From Lysobacter soli (lineage in GTDB: Bacteria > Pseudomonadota > Gammaproteobacteria > Xanthomonadales > Xanthomonadaceae): a stretch of 64,000 nt of DNA. The notes beneath the pieces were generated by a model, which did not search any database, was not told the origin of the DNA, and saw nothing but the letters and a program-made list of their open reading frames with translations. The position numbers and the translations under genes were made by a program. The DNA lies in the NCBI RefSeq assembly GCF_003382285.1, contig NZ_QTJR01000005.1, positions 221,383 to 285,382 on the forward strand, written 5' to 3'. Positions 15,765-24,845 of this stretch are shown piece after piece (within the stretch, counting starts at the first letter, position 1; every line of letters starts with the position of its first letter).

Positions 15765-16072
15765 ACACCCACTACAAGGACTTCGTCGCCGCCATACGTG
15801 GAGTGCATGCGGGTGCTGAACACATAGCGCCTGCGATTACCCGGGAACTCTCCATGCGGGTACCGCCCGACTTGTTGTCACCGCGGGAAATGGACGTGCT
15901 TCGCGAGGTGGCGACCGGCAGCGCCAACAAGCAGGTGGCGAGCCGGCTCGGGGTCTCGGACCAGACCGTCAAGGTGCACATGAAGAGCGTCCTCGCGAAA
16001 CTCGGCGCCAGCAGCCGGCTCCAGGCCGTCATGACGGCACTGCAGCGCGGCATCCTCGATCGGGAACGTTAA
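15752..16072 (+). pseudogene. Response regulator remnant (NarL/FixJ type) lacking its receiver domain
   Basis: The frame opens after a stop at 15749 and reads 'KDTHYKDFVAAIRGVHAG', the usual end of a receiver domain plus linker. A complete LuxR-type HTH follows ('LSPREMDVLREVATGSANKQVASRLGVSDQTVKVHMKSVLAKLG'). All of the phospho-acceptor part is missing. A start could occur at GTG 15803, giving an 89-residue free HTH protein, but it is more simply a 5'-deleted gene. It converges on the propeller sensor kinase, which was probably its partner. Loss of the front may be linked to prophage insertion about 90 bp away. Confidence 0.65.
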
Positions 16073-16097
16073 GCCCCACCCCGCATGCGTGGTCACG

Positions 16098-19000
16098 TCA
16101 TCCGATGTCCCCGCGACGTCCGGCAGCTTTGTACGCGATCGAGCCCGGCACCGTAAGCAGCACTTCGGTTCCGCCCTCCTGCAACCGGTTTATCGCAAGC
16201 CAGCCGCGCAACTTCCTTGCGCGCTCGCGCATGCCGAAGAGTCCGAAGTGCCCTTCTTTTCCCTTTCCGGCGATCCCGGCGTCGATACCCACTCCATCAT
16301 CGGCAAAGCGCAGGCTGAAGTTCGTGCCATAACCGATATCGATCTGGATCCGGCTGGCGTTCGCGTGACGCCAGATGTTGAAGATCGCTTCACTCGCGAT
16401 CTGGGTGACCTCATCCAGGATCAGCGGGTGAAGCACGCGCACCATGCCGGTAGTCGTCACCACGACCTCGACGGCGGGATCGAACGCCTGGCGTCGTGCG
16501 ATGTCGGCAACGATCTCCTCGGCGGCGCAGTTCTGCAGCGAACGCAGGTCGCGGACGCGCTCACGCCCTTCGGCGATGACTTTGCCGGCAAGCTCGATAG
16601 CTTCCTCCAGCGCCGGCCTGGCAGGCGTTTCCGCCGGCAGGTCGTTCACCGCGAGCTGGAAGCGAAGCGTGAGCGCCTGTACCGACTGGAGCAGCGTGTC
16701 GTGAAGCTCGCGTGCGATACGTTCCCGCTCCTCGATGCGCTCGGCCATGCGAATGCGGATGCGGTTTGCGACCGCGCGAAAGCGCATCGAATAGGCCAAC
16801 CACGCCAGCGCAGCGACCGCAATGGCACACAGCAACTTGAACAATCCGCTCTGGAAGAATGTGGGCGGGATATCGACATCCAGCGCCGCACCGTCCATGT
16901 TCCATACGTCGTCTTCGTTGGCCGCGATGACGCGGAAGCGATAGTGCCCGGGTCCCAGATTGTTGTAGACGGCCTCCCTGCGTACGCCCACGTCGAGCCA
17001 ATCCGCATCCACGCCTTCCAGTCGGTAGCGGAAGCGGGTCGCCTCTGGCTTGCTCAGGCTTGCAGCCGTATAGGTCACCGTGAGGGACGTTGTTCCGCTG
17101 GGTAGTTCCAGTGAATCCGTCGTGGGGTAAGTGACGCCTCCCGGTGTGGCGGAAAGCAACGCGACGGGCGGCGGCAAACGGTTTCGCTCGCGCCCGCCCG
17201 GGTCGAGGAAGGCGACGCCCGTATTGCTGATGATCCAGGTTCTACCGTCGGCACCGCTTACCAGGGTCGGCGTGTGCCAGCCCTGCTGCGCTACGCCCGG
17301 CAGTCCGTCTCCCCTGTCGTAAAGATCGTACGACGGGGCATAGGCAGTGTCGGAAAAGGCCTTCGCCAGCTCCTGCGCGTTTATCAGGACAAGACCGAGC
17401 AGGCCGTTGAAGAGGAAACCGCCGTCGGCGGTGCGGCTTATTCCCGAGATGCCGAAGAACGGAGCCACCCGTTCCGAAGTCACGGTGCGGAAGCGCTCCT
17501 TGTCGAAACGCGCCACGCCGAATTCTCCGCCAACCCACAACGTGCCGTCGTGTACGGCGATGATGCCTATGCGGCCGACGTCAAGGCCATCGGGCACCGA
17601 GAACACCCGCATGCCGGTTGCATCGTGACGGGAAACGCGGCTTCCGGGGAATCCGAACCAGACGGCGCCGGTGGCATCGGATGTCGCAACCACGGGAGTC
17701 GGCAATCCCCCCAGATCGACCTTGCTGCTCCAGGTTCCGTCCTTCAGTCGAAAGACGCCGGATCGTTCGAACGCCACCCAGAGCGTTCCGGATCCATCTT
17801 CTGCAAGCGCGCGAATGTTCTCGTCGCGCACCCCCGCGGGCGGGGAAAACCGCGTTGGTCGGCCTGCGCTTACGCGATGCACAAAGCCGCCATTGCCATA
17901 CAGCAGCGAACCATCCCGGGCCCGCAGCAGCAATGTGCTTGCCGGATGCAGTCGCTCGAACCGGCGCGCGATGTCGCCATGCAACGCCCGGTAAAGCCAT
18001 ACCCCGTCCGTGAGCCAGGTCGCGTCCTTCATGGCCGCGATGCTGTAACCGAACGCAGTGGTAGCAGGCACGGACGTGTCCGGCACGATCTCGGACGCAC
18101 GGAACCGGTTGAGTCCCGCATTCGTGCCCACCCAGATGTTGCCCTCGCGATCGCGCAGGATGGGAATGCTCCGTTCGGCCGTGAGGCCATCCGCGCGACG
18201 GAATACATCCGTGAGGTCCGACGGCAACACACTGCGGGGCGCGCGCGCCACTTTGCGCGGATCGAAACGGAAGATGCCGCCATTGCGGCGGTCGGTCGCC
18301 CATATGACGCCCTGCCGGTCGATCGCGAAACCCGGCACCGACAGGACGTTGCCGGGCGTCGCGGCCTGCAGCGTCCATGGGCTTCGACGTTCCCCCGCGA
18401 GGTAGTCCGCGAGGGGACGCAGGCCGTGGAGCCCCTCGGCGATCCAGATCCGACCGTCGGGGGTCTGGGTGAAGGTGGCATGTTCCGTCACCAGGCCGGT
18501 GGGTTCGAAGCGTCGCGCGCCGTGCCTCAGGAAATAGACGCTGCCCGCTGTGCTGACCCACACGGTGCCATCGCTCGCAACGAACAGATCGACGACCATG
18601 TCGGCGGGAATGCCCCAGTCCGTTCCCAGCCTCTGCCATCGACCGTCCTTGAACCGGGCCAGGCCGCCATGCGAGGCGGCCCACAGGGTGTCATCCCGCC
18701 CCTGAAGTATGCGCACCACCATGCCAGGCCAGATGCCGTCCTTCTCCAGATACGTCGTGAGGTGCCCGCTTCGCAGCCGCGAAATGCCGCCGTCCGAGTA
18801 GCCGATCCAGACCTCGTTCGACCCCAGTACCTTTATGGCCGTGATGTCGACCGAAGCGAGCCGCTCGCCCGAAGCCGGGTGAAACGGCTCGAACTGCATA
18901 CCGTCGAACCGATACAGGCCGGACCCCGTCCCCAGCCAAAGGAAACCATCCGCTCCCTGGTCCAGGGCCCAGATTTCGGCCGGCGCACCGTCACGGGCCG

Positions 19001-19118
19001 TCCAGATCGTATGGTGGAACTGGCGGATGGTCCGGTCGCGGTCCTGCGCATGCACCGCTCCAGACATCGCGGCCAGGACGATCGCCGAACAGACGGTGAG
19101 GACCAGGCCGAGGCGCAT
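16098..19118 (-). CDS. Hybrid-type sensor histidine kinase with two-component propeller domain
   Basis: 1,006 residues from the ATG at 19118, chosen because it starts a clear signal peptide ('MRLGLVLTVCSAIVLAAMSGAVHAQ'). A long periplasmic part has repeated 'GxIWVGTxxGLxRF' blades (two-component regulator propeller). A Y_Y_Y-type domain comes next ('FRYRLEGVDADWLDVG...PGHYRFRVIAAN'), then one membrane helix near residue 780, a HisKA_3 dimerisation domain with the phospho-His in 'ERERIARELHDTLLQSVQAL', and a HATPase_c with 'DDGVGID' and 'GHFGLFGMRERA'. It should sense an extracellular ligand and phosphorylate a NarL-type regulator. The obvious partner next door has lost its receiver domain. 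The frame stays open upstream to 19250 (see the winged-helix remnant). Confidence 0.85.
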   Translation of the reverse strand: MRLGLVLTVCSAIVLAAMSGAVHAQDRDRTIRQFHHTIWTARDGAPAEIWALDQGADGFLWLGTGSGLYRFDGMQFEPFHPASGERLASVDITAIKVLGSNEVWIGYSDGGISRLRSGHLTTYLEKDGIWPGMVVRILQGRDDTLWAASHGGLARFKDGRWQRLGTDWGIPADMVVDLFVASDGTVWVSTAGSVYFLRHGARRFEPTGLVTEHATFTQTPDGRIWIAEGLHGLRPLADYLAGERRSPWTLQAATPGNVLSVPGFAIDRQGVIWATDRRNGGIFRFDPRKVARAPRSVLPSDLTDVFRRADGLTAERSIPILRDREGNIWVGTNAGLNRFRASEIVPDTSVPATTAFGYSIAAMKDATWLTDGVWLYRALHGDIARRFERLHPASTLLLRARDGSLLYGNGGFVHRVSAGRPTRFSPPAGVRDENIRALAEDGSGTLWVAFERSGVFRLKDGTWSSKVDLGGLPTPVVATSDATGAVWFGFPGSRVSRHDATGMRVFSVPDGLDVGRIGIIAVHDGTLWVGGEFGVARFDKERFRTVTSERVAPFFGISGISRTADGGFLFNGLLGLVLINAQELAKAFSDTAYAPSYDLYDRGDGLPGVAQQGWHTPTLVSGADGRTWIISNTGVAFLDPGGRERNRLPPPVALLSATPGGVTYPTTDSLELPSGTTSLTVTYTAASLSKPEATRFRYRLEGVDADWLDVGVRREAVYNNLGPGHYRFRVIAANEDDVWNMDGAALDVDIPPTFFQSGLFKLLCAIAVAALAWLAYSMRFRAVANRIRIRMAERIEERERIARELHDTLLQSVQALTLRFQLAVNDLPAETPARPALEEAIELAGKVIAEGRERVRDLRSLQNCAAEEIVADIARRQAFDPAVEVVVTTTGMVRVLHPLILDEVTQIASEAIFNIWRHANASRIQIDIGYGTNFSLRFADDGVGIDAGIAGKGKEGHFGLFGMRERARKLRGWLAINRLQEGGTEVLLTVPGSIAYKAAGRRGDIG

Positions 19119-19250
19119 CGTGGCCCCTGCCACGAGGAGCGCCACCGAATCGAAGGCGCGACGACGCGTGGCTGCCTCGCCGCCATCCCTGCGCAACGTA
19201 CGATCAGCCGGGACCCGCCTGAAAGGTCCGAACCGGAAGACTTCGTTCAT
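19119..19250 (-). pseudogene. N-terminal remnant of a CadC-like winged-helix regulator, in frame with the kinase
   Basis: The 44 codons before the kinase signal peptide read 'FRFGPFRRVPADRTLRRDGG' and 'RRRAFDSVALLV', the classic start of a Trans_reg_C (CadC/OmpR-type) winged helix. The domain is cut off after about 43 residues and runs in frame into the kinase. If the 19250 ATG is used, the product would have a cytoplasmic stub before a signal peptide; more likely this is a leftover of a recombination that fused two genes. Confidence 0.5.
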
Positions 19251-19454
19251 GTCCGCCCCACGGGAGCCTGCAGTGCAGGCGGGCCGAGAATCGCGAAGTG
19301 TGCGTACCGCTATAAGTAGCCCAAGCCCTATCAGGATGGAAGTGCGTCGGCGACGTTACAGGCCGATCGCGCCGCAACCGGGCCGCGATCGATACGGCGC
19401 CTTGCCGCCACGCCCCCACGCGCGAAGCCCGCACGTGACGGCAGGTAGCCTGCT

Positions 19455-21260
19455 CTACTCCTTTCGCACCGCGGGGATGAATCGTTCGCGTACCGCCTTG
19501 CCGAGCAGGTCGGGCGGCAGCAGGCCCTGATCGAGCAGGAAGTTGTTGAACGCCAACCGGTCGAACTTCTCGCCCAGCGCCATTTCCGTTTCCATGCGCA
19601 GCTCCAGGATGCGGCTGTAGCCGTAGAAGTACGCGCCCGCCTGGCCGGGTGCGTTGAACGTGTAGCGGTCCAGCTCCTGTTTGACCATCGCCTCCGACAG
19701 GCCGACCTTCTCGCGCAGGATGCGACCGGCTGCATCGCGGTCGATCTGGCCCAGGTTGATCATCGGATCCAGGATCGCGCGCGCGGCACGCATGAGGCGG
19801 AACTGCAGCGCGACCAGCTGCCCGTCCAGCGGCTCGTAGGGCACCATTTCCGCTTCGGCGTACAACGCCCAGCCTTCCACGTTCACCGAATTGAACGCGA
19901 ACATCGTGCGCGCCAGCGACACGCCGCGCTCGATCATCGCGGTGAACTGCAGCTCGTGGCCTGGACGGCCTTCGTGCGCCGACAGTGTCCATCGCGCCGC
20001 ATCGAAGTTAAAATCGTCGTACGCCAGCGTTTTGCCGTCCGCCGTCGCGAGTGATACCGGCACGACGAACTGCCCCTGCTGGCCCGTGTTTCCGACCAGT
20101 GGCGCGGGCAGGAGGTGCGGCGCCGACACCACCGCCGACTCGGCCTCCGTCCCCAGTCGCATGATCATCGGCCGGTTGGGCACATCGACCACGCGTTCGT
20201 CGCGGATGATCGGATCGATCGCGTCGATCACCGTGCGGTAACGCGCCACGAGCTGGTCGTTGCCGATCGCGTTCTTCTTGAGCGCGCGAACGACGGCCAC
20301 GTAGTCGTGCGCATCGGCCAACTCTAGCCCGTGCTCTTTCGCGACCAGAGGCGCCAGCTGCGCCATCGCCGCGCGGGTTTCCATGAACTCCACCTGCGCA
20401 CGGTGCACCAGCAGCTGGGGTTCGATGTCGATGCCGATCTGGCGTAGCTGGTTGGCGTACAGCGCTGGCGGCAGTTGCGTGTCGGTGCGCGCCTGCGGGA
20501 GCACCGTCGTGCGGCCCCATTGCGCGTAGTCCTTCAACTGCGTTTCCATCGCGGCCAACGCGGCGTCCGCGTCGGTCACCTGGTATTTCGCGAACAGATC
20601 GCGGATGCCGGCGATGTAGGTGTCGACATTCCCCAGCGCCTGCTCGACTTCCAGTTTCGTCGGGCGCAGCAGCGTCGGATCGCCAGCGCGCTGCGCATAG
20701 CGGGCCTTGGCCAGCTCGGTCAGCGGTACGGTTTCCTGTCCCTGGCCGACATAGTTCTTCAGGCGTTGCAACGCCAACGCGCGGCGCTCGGGCGGCGTCT
20801 GGTCGGACAGCAGCGTGCGCACTCCGTTGAACACGATCTGCGGCGCGTCGCGCCACGGCAACATCAAACGTTCGTTGAGTTCGCTGGTCGCGATGGCCTC
20901 GTCGGCGGCGCGGATCATGATCTCCAGGTCCTGGCGCACGTCCGGGTCGCGTTCGACGGAGAGTTTGGACTTCAGTTCATCGCGCGATCTCGCGGTAGCG
21001 GCGCGGAAGCGCGCGGCGAACTCCGGCTTGAGATCGGTGACGAGCCCGTCGTAGCCCGGCACGCCCATGAACGACATGTCCTCCGGCGCGAACGGCGCCT
21101 GCGCGTCGAGCAGGATCCGCGCGTACTGGTTGCTTCTTTCCACCCACTTCGGCGACGCGGGCGTTGCGGCGGACGTCGTGGTGGCCGACGCGGCATGCGC
21201 CTGCGAGGCGTTTAGCAGTGCCAGCGAAAATGCGATTGCGAGGGTCAACGTTCGGGTCAT
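19455..21260 (-). CDS. DUF885 family secreted peptidase-like protein
   Basis: 601 residues with a signal peptide ('MTRTLTLAIAFSLALLNASQAHA'). The body matches DUF885: 'GVRTLLSDQTPPERRALALQRL', 'SAHEGRPGHELQFTAMIERG' (a HExxxGH-type putative zinc-binding motif), 'NVEGWALYAEAEM' and a conserved end 'LDQGLLPPDLLGKAVRERFIP'. The family is believed to be metallocarboxypeptidase-like; substrate unknown. Periplasmic or exported by inference. It stands alone between the kinase and the lipase-like gene, both on the same strand but well separated. Confidence 0.82.
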   Translation of the reverse strand: MTRTLTLAIAFSLALLNASQAHAASATTTSAATPASPKWVERSNQYARILLDAQAPFAPEDMSFMGVPGYDGLVTDLKPEFAARFRAATARSRDELKSKLSVERDPDVRQDLEIMIRAADEAIATSELNERLMLPWRDAPQIVFNGVRTLLSDQTPPERRALALQRLKNYVGQGQETVPLTELAKARYAQRAGDPTLLRPTKLEVEQALGNVDTYIAGIRDLFAKYQVTDADAALAAMETQLKDYAQWGRTTVLPQARTDTQLPPALYANQLRQIGIDIEPQLLVHRAQVEFMETRAAMAQLAPLVAKEHGLELADAHDYVAVVRALKKNAIGNDQLVARYRTVIDAIDPIIRDERVVDVPNRPMIMRLGTEAESAVVSAPHLLPAPLVGNTGQQGQFVVPVSLATADGKTLAYDDFNFDAARWTLSAHEGRPGHELQFTAMIERGVSLARTMFAFNSVNVEGWALYAEAEMVPYEPLDGQLVALQFRLMRAARAILDPMINLGQIDRDAAGRILREKVGLSEAMVKQELDRYTFNAPGQAGAYFYGYSRILELRMETEMALGEKFDRLAFNNFLLDQGLLPPDLLGKAVRERFIPAVRKE

Positions 21261-21357
21261 CGTCCATGTGCCGGTGAGGTCATGAAGCGAGGATGCGAGA
21301 GACGTCCTTTTGCCGGCCAGCGCCGAAGGTCATACGGACTTCCTGCGCCCGCCTGCC

Positions 21358-23103
21358 CTACTCCCGCGAAAACGACGGAGTCGCGCACGCCGCCGTGCTT
21401 GATGGCAGATCGCCCGGCCAGCCCGGACCACACGCAACGTCTTCGTGCAGGATCCGGGAAATCTCGGCGAGCGCCTCGGGGCTTTCTTCCAGGTCGTGGC
21501 CGTAACGCACCACCAGCGTCGACTGCGCGCCGTCGAGCAGCGTGCTCGCGACAGGCACTACGCCATCGGATTCGAAGTCGTAACGTGGCAACGCACCGGC
21601 GATCGTGTGGTACGCGATCCCTTCCCTCGGCATCAGGCGCTCGCCCGCGGCGCGCACCGGTTGCGCGCTCTGCAACGTCGAGATGCTGTTGACCCAGCCG
21701 CGCAGGTATCGATCCAGCAGTTCGGGCTGGACCGCCTCGGGGTTGGCCTGCGCGACGCGCCGCAGCGACTGGATTTCAGGCGCGCGCCGACCGACGAGTA
21801 CCCGGGCCACGCGGCCGAACCAGCGCGTCGCCGTGGGACTTCCGCGATGGGGCGCCGCGAGGAAGATCGCCCGGCCGACGCCGGGATACGCCTTGAAGTG
21901 GAAAGTCGCATCCACGATCGCCAGATCGGACTGCGCGGCGTGCATCCGGCCTGCGTCGGTCACGAAAGCCGCGTTCCAGAGCACGTCGCCGCTGTCCGAG
22001 CAGAGCATGCGCGCGACCACGCCACCGAGGCTGTGGCCGACCAGCACCATGTTCGACCGCGCGAAATCGTCGCCCTCCGGATCCAGCGCTTTCCAGGCCG
22101 CGTCGAGGTACCCCTGCACGCGCAGCCGGTTCACGAGCAGCGGCGCGTTCGTCTGGTAGACGACATGCCACACCTGGTAGCGCGAACGCAGCGCCGCGTC
22201 GCCCCATATCTCGTTCGACAGCCCCGCCCACATCAGCGGGCTGCTGCCCAGCCCGTGGATCATGACAAGCGGTTTCTTGTCCGGATCGTAATCCTCGAGC
22301 AGGAAGACGCCCGCGCGCCGTCCGACTTCACGCCCGCCGAACAGGCCCCAGACCCCGAGACGATGCAACTTCGAGGTTTGCGCACCGCGCGCCCACGCGG
22401 CGGAGGTGTCGCTGGCGAGTAAATAGTGCGACGCGCCGATCGTCACCTGCGGCGTTCGTAGCGGATCGGAAAGGACCAGGACCGGGCGGCGGTGCGCATC
22501 CGTCTCGACCCACGCGGTCGCTCCCCGGAACACGCCTTCCGGCGGCAGCAGCGAGCACTCAGGGGCGTCCTCGCAGCGCTTTCCGAGGAGCGCCAGCGGC
22601 ACCCCGAAGCCGTCCGTGCTGAAGCGCTTTCCGCGATACAACTCCATCGACACTTCGCGCGCCAGCGTCACGTCGAGCGGCGGCACCAGGTACCGCGAGA
22701 GCTGGCGAAACTCGACGCTCAGCTCCGTGCCCGCCACTCGCAGCGGCCCTTTGCTCCACGACCGGTTCTGCGTGAGGGCGTAGCCCAGGAAGTCGTCGGT
22801 GCATCGTGTTGCGAGGTTGGCCATGTCGTTCGACGACGCCGCCCCGCCCTTCAAGGCGTCGTACGCGTGTGCGGCGCAGAGCAACCACGCTCGTCCGGCG
22901 GCTGCCGGCGTGGACGCGCGTCGGGCGGAATTCGCCCATGCGCGCGCGGCGTCCTCGTGAGCTTCCACCGTCGCCGGCTGAAGCTGCGGGGAGCAGCACT
23001 CGACATGAGGGCGCGACTCTCCGGGCGACCGGCACGCCACGGGCGCAAGTGCGAGTACGACGATGGCAAGCCGCATCAACGCACTGCGCGAGCGTGGACA
23101 CAT
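21358..23103 (-). CDS. Alpha/beta hydrolase (lipase/PGAP1-like), exported
   Basis: 581 residues from the ATG at 23103; an alternative ATG at 23076 begins directly at the hydrophobic signal 'MRLAIVVLALAPVAC', which may be a lipoprotein signal. The C-terminal half has the hydrolase core: oxyanion region 'PLVMIHGLGSSPLMW', nucleophile elbow 'VLVGHSLGGVVARML', then 'IFLAAPHRGSPTATRW' and a late aspartate region 'DGVVPVAS' and His 'RYGHDLEESP'. The N-terminal ~250 residues are family-specific. A lipid or ester substrate is likely but not defined. The longer frame to 23199 lacks coding character. Confidence 0.78.
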   Translation of the reverse strand: MCPRSRSALMRLAIVVLALAPVACRSPGESRPHVECCSPQLQPATVEAHEDAARAWANSARRASTPAAAGRAWLLCAAHAYDALKGGAASSNDMANLATRCTDDFLGYALTQNRSWSKGPLRVAGTELSVEFRQLSRYLVPPLDVTLAREVSMELYRGKRFSTDGFGVPLALLGKRCEDAPECSLLPPEGVFRGATAWVETDAHRRPVLVLSDPLRTPQVTIGASHYLLASDTSAAWARGAQTSKLHRLGVWGLFGGREVGRRAGVFLLEDYDPDKKPLVMIHGLGSSPLMWAGLSNEIWGDAALRSRYQVWHVVYQTNAPLLVNRLRVQGYLDAAWKALDPEGDDFARSNMVLVGHSLGGVVARMLCSDSGDVLWNAAFVTDAGRMHAAQSDLAIVDATFHFKAYPGVGRAIFLAAPHRGSPTATRWFGRVARVLVGRRAPEIQSLRRVAQANPEAVQPELLDRYLRGWVNSISTLQSAQPVRAAGERLMPREGIAYHTIAGALPRYDFESDGVVPVASTLLDGAQSTLVVRYGHDLEESPEALAEISRILHEDVACGPGWPGDLPSSTAACATPSFSRE

Positions 23104-23205
23104 GGTGGTTTCGCCTCGCCGGACCAGCGTCGGAGTTGGTTCAGAGCCGCGCGAGGAGTCTATCGGAGCGGAGGCACGGATGGGCTGCGCTGCGCCCACG
23201 TCGCA

Positions 23206-23598
23206 TCAGGCCGGAATGCGCGCGATGACCTTGATCTCGAAGTCGAAGCCGGCGAGCCAGTTGACGCCGACCGCCGTCCAGTTGGGATAAGGCGCCTTCG
23301 GAAACACGTCGTTCTTCACGGCAAGCACCGTATCGAACTGGCGCTGCGGATCGGTGTGGAAGCTCGTCACGTCGACGATGTCATCGAGCCCGCATCCGGC
23401 GGCCTTCAGGGTCGCCTCGAGATTGGCGAATGCCAGCCGGACCTGCGCTTCGAAGTCCGGCTCGGGCGAGCCGTCGTCGCGGCTTCCTACCTGTCCGGAG
23501 ACGAACAGCAGGTCGCCCGACCTGATCGCCGCGGAATACGCATGTTTCGTGTACAGCTCGTGCCGACCTTCGGGGAAAACAGCGTCGCGGGGTGTCAT
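23206..23598 (-). CDS. RidA/YjgF/YER057c family protein
   Basis: 130 residues with the family pattern 'YSAAIRSGDLLFVSGQVG', 'QVRLAFANLEATLKAAGCGLDDIVDVTSFHTD' and 'PNWTAVGVNWLAG..FEIKVIARI'. RidA proteins hydrolyse reactive enamine/imine intermediates. However, the arginine usually found near the end ('...P..R') is replaced here by other residues, so this may be a Rid subfamily with a different role. AGGAG lies ahead of the ATG. It is divergent from a LysR regulator that probably controls it. Confidence 0.85.
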   Translation of the reverse strand: MTPRDAVFPEGRHELYTKHAYSAAIRSGDLLFVSGQVGSRDDGSPEPDFEAQVRLAFANLEATLKAAGCGLDDIVDVTSFHTDPQRQFDTVLAVKNDVFPKAPYPNWTAVGVNWLAGFDFEIKVIARIPA

Positions 23599-23708
23599 GG
23601 GGATTCTCCTGGGCCCTGTTCGTGGGTGGACGACGCAGCGTCGTCCGGCGTGCCGACCACTCTAGGTACCGGCCGTTTCCCGATAAACACGCCGATTGCG
23701 CGATCACT

Positions 23709-23725
23709 GTTTGTAGAATCCAAAC
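23709..23725. promoter_or_regulatory. LysR-type operator candidate between ridA-like and lysR genes
   Basis: Inverted repeat GTTTG-TAGAATC-CAAAC contains the LysR box pattern T-N11-A. It lies in the 150-bp divergent promoter space, 26 bp before the LysR start. Confidence 0.6.
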
Positions 23726-23750
23726 AATCCCGGCCCGTTGGAGACCCGCA

Positions 23751-24683
23751 TTGGACCGTATCGACGCAATGCAGGCGTTCGTTCGCGTGGTCGAGACCGG
23801 CAGCTTCACCCGGGCCGCGGAAACGCTGCAGGCCAGCAAGACGCGCGTGACGCAGCTGGTGCAGCAGCTGGAAGCGCACCTGCGCGTGAAGCTGCTCCAT
23901 CGCACGACGCGCAAGGTCAACGTCACCGCCGACGGCGCGGCGTACTACGAGCGCGTCGTGCGGCTGCTCGCGGACCTGGACGATGCCGAGACCAGCCTGT
24001 CGGCGGCTTCGCATGCGCCGCGCGGTCGTCTGCGCGTGGACGTGCCCGCGCCGCTGGCGAGCCACATCGTGGTGCCCGCCCTGCCCGCCTTCCATGCGCG
24101 GTTTCCCGATCTGCAACTCGACCTCGGCGCGAGCGACCGCAAGGTGGACCTGATCGACGAAAACGTCGACTGCGTCGTGCGCGGCGGCGAGATCACCGAG
24201 CCCTCGCTCCGGGCAAGACACGTGGCCGACCTGCTCCTGGGCGTTTACGCCGCGCCCGCCTACCTCGCGCGCGCAGGCACGCCGGTGCATCCGCGGGAGC
24301 TCGAGGACGGCCTCCATCGCGTCATCGGATATCGCAGCTCCCGCACCGGCGCGCCGCTGGCGCACGCGATCCGGCGCGGCGACGAGACGCTGCAGGTGCG
24401 AGGACGTCACGACCTGTCGGTGGATGACGGAAACGCCTACCTCGCGGCGGGAATCGCCGGCCTTGGCGTGCTGTGGCTTCCGCAGTACATGGCGCGCGCA
24501 CCGCTCCAACGCGGCGAGCTGGTTGCGTTGTTCGAAGACTGGCAACTCGATCCGATGCCGCTGTACGTCGCCTTTCCGCCCAGCCGCCACGTGAGCCGGA
24601 AGCTGCGCATCTTCATCGACTGGATCGTCGAACTCATGGCGGCGCATGCGCCTGCGATACAGGCGCCTGGCGAACGCGGTTGA
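23751..24683 (+). CDS. LysR-family transcriptional regulator
   Basis: 310 residues from a TTG at 23751 giving the usual family start 'MDRIDAMQAFVRVVETGSFTRAAE'; the next ATG is at 23766. The N-terminal winged HTH ('FTRAAETLQASKTRVTQLVQQLEAHLRVKLLHRTTRKVNVT') is followed by a LysR substrate-binding domain ('GRLRVDVPAPLASHIVVPALPAF...'). It belongs to the CrgA/DsdC-like subgroup acting on neighbours. It is divergent from the RidA-like gene with a palindromic LysR box between them, so autoregulation and control of that gene are likely. Confidence 0.88.
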   Translation: MDRIDAMQAFVRVVETGSFTRAAETLQASKTRVTQLVQQLEAHLRVKLLHRTTRKVNVTADGAAYYERVVRLLADLDDAETSLSAASHAPRGRLRVDVPAPLASHIVVPALPAFHARFPDLQLDLGASDRKVDLIDENVDCVVRGGEITEPSLRARHVADLLLGVYAAPAYLARAGTPVHPRELEDGLHRVIGYRSSRTGAPLAHAIRRGDETLQVRGRHDLSVDDGNAYLAAGIAGLGVLWLPQYMARAPLQRGELVALFEDWQLDPMPLYVAFPPSRHVSRKLRIFIDWIVELMAAHAPAIQAPGERG

Positions 24684-24708
24684 CCGTCACGCCATCTCCG
24701 CGCGCATC

Positions 24709-24730
24709 GTCGTTCCGGCGAAGGCTGGAA
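24709..24730. repeat. Degenerate extragenic palindrome
   Basis: GTTCCGGC-GAAG-GCTGGAAT is a degraded copy of the ATTCCAGC-GAAA-GCTGGAAT element seen at 63942-63961, located 26 bp after the LysR stop codon. Confidence 0.45.
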
Positions 24731-24845
24731 TGCACCGACCTTCAACTTTGCGTTTGCCTTCGAGGCTGAAACAACAGCGCAGCGCTGTATCGCCCACAGT
24801 TGGACCGCGTTACCGCTTTGTTGCGCGTCATTCCGACACCCTCTC

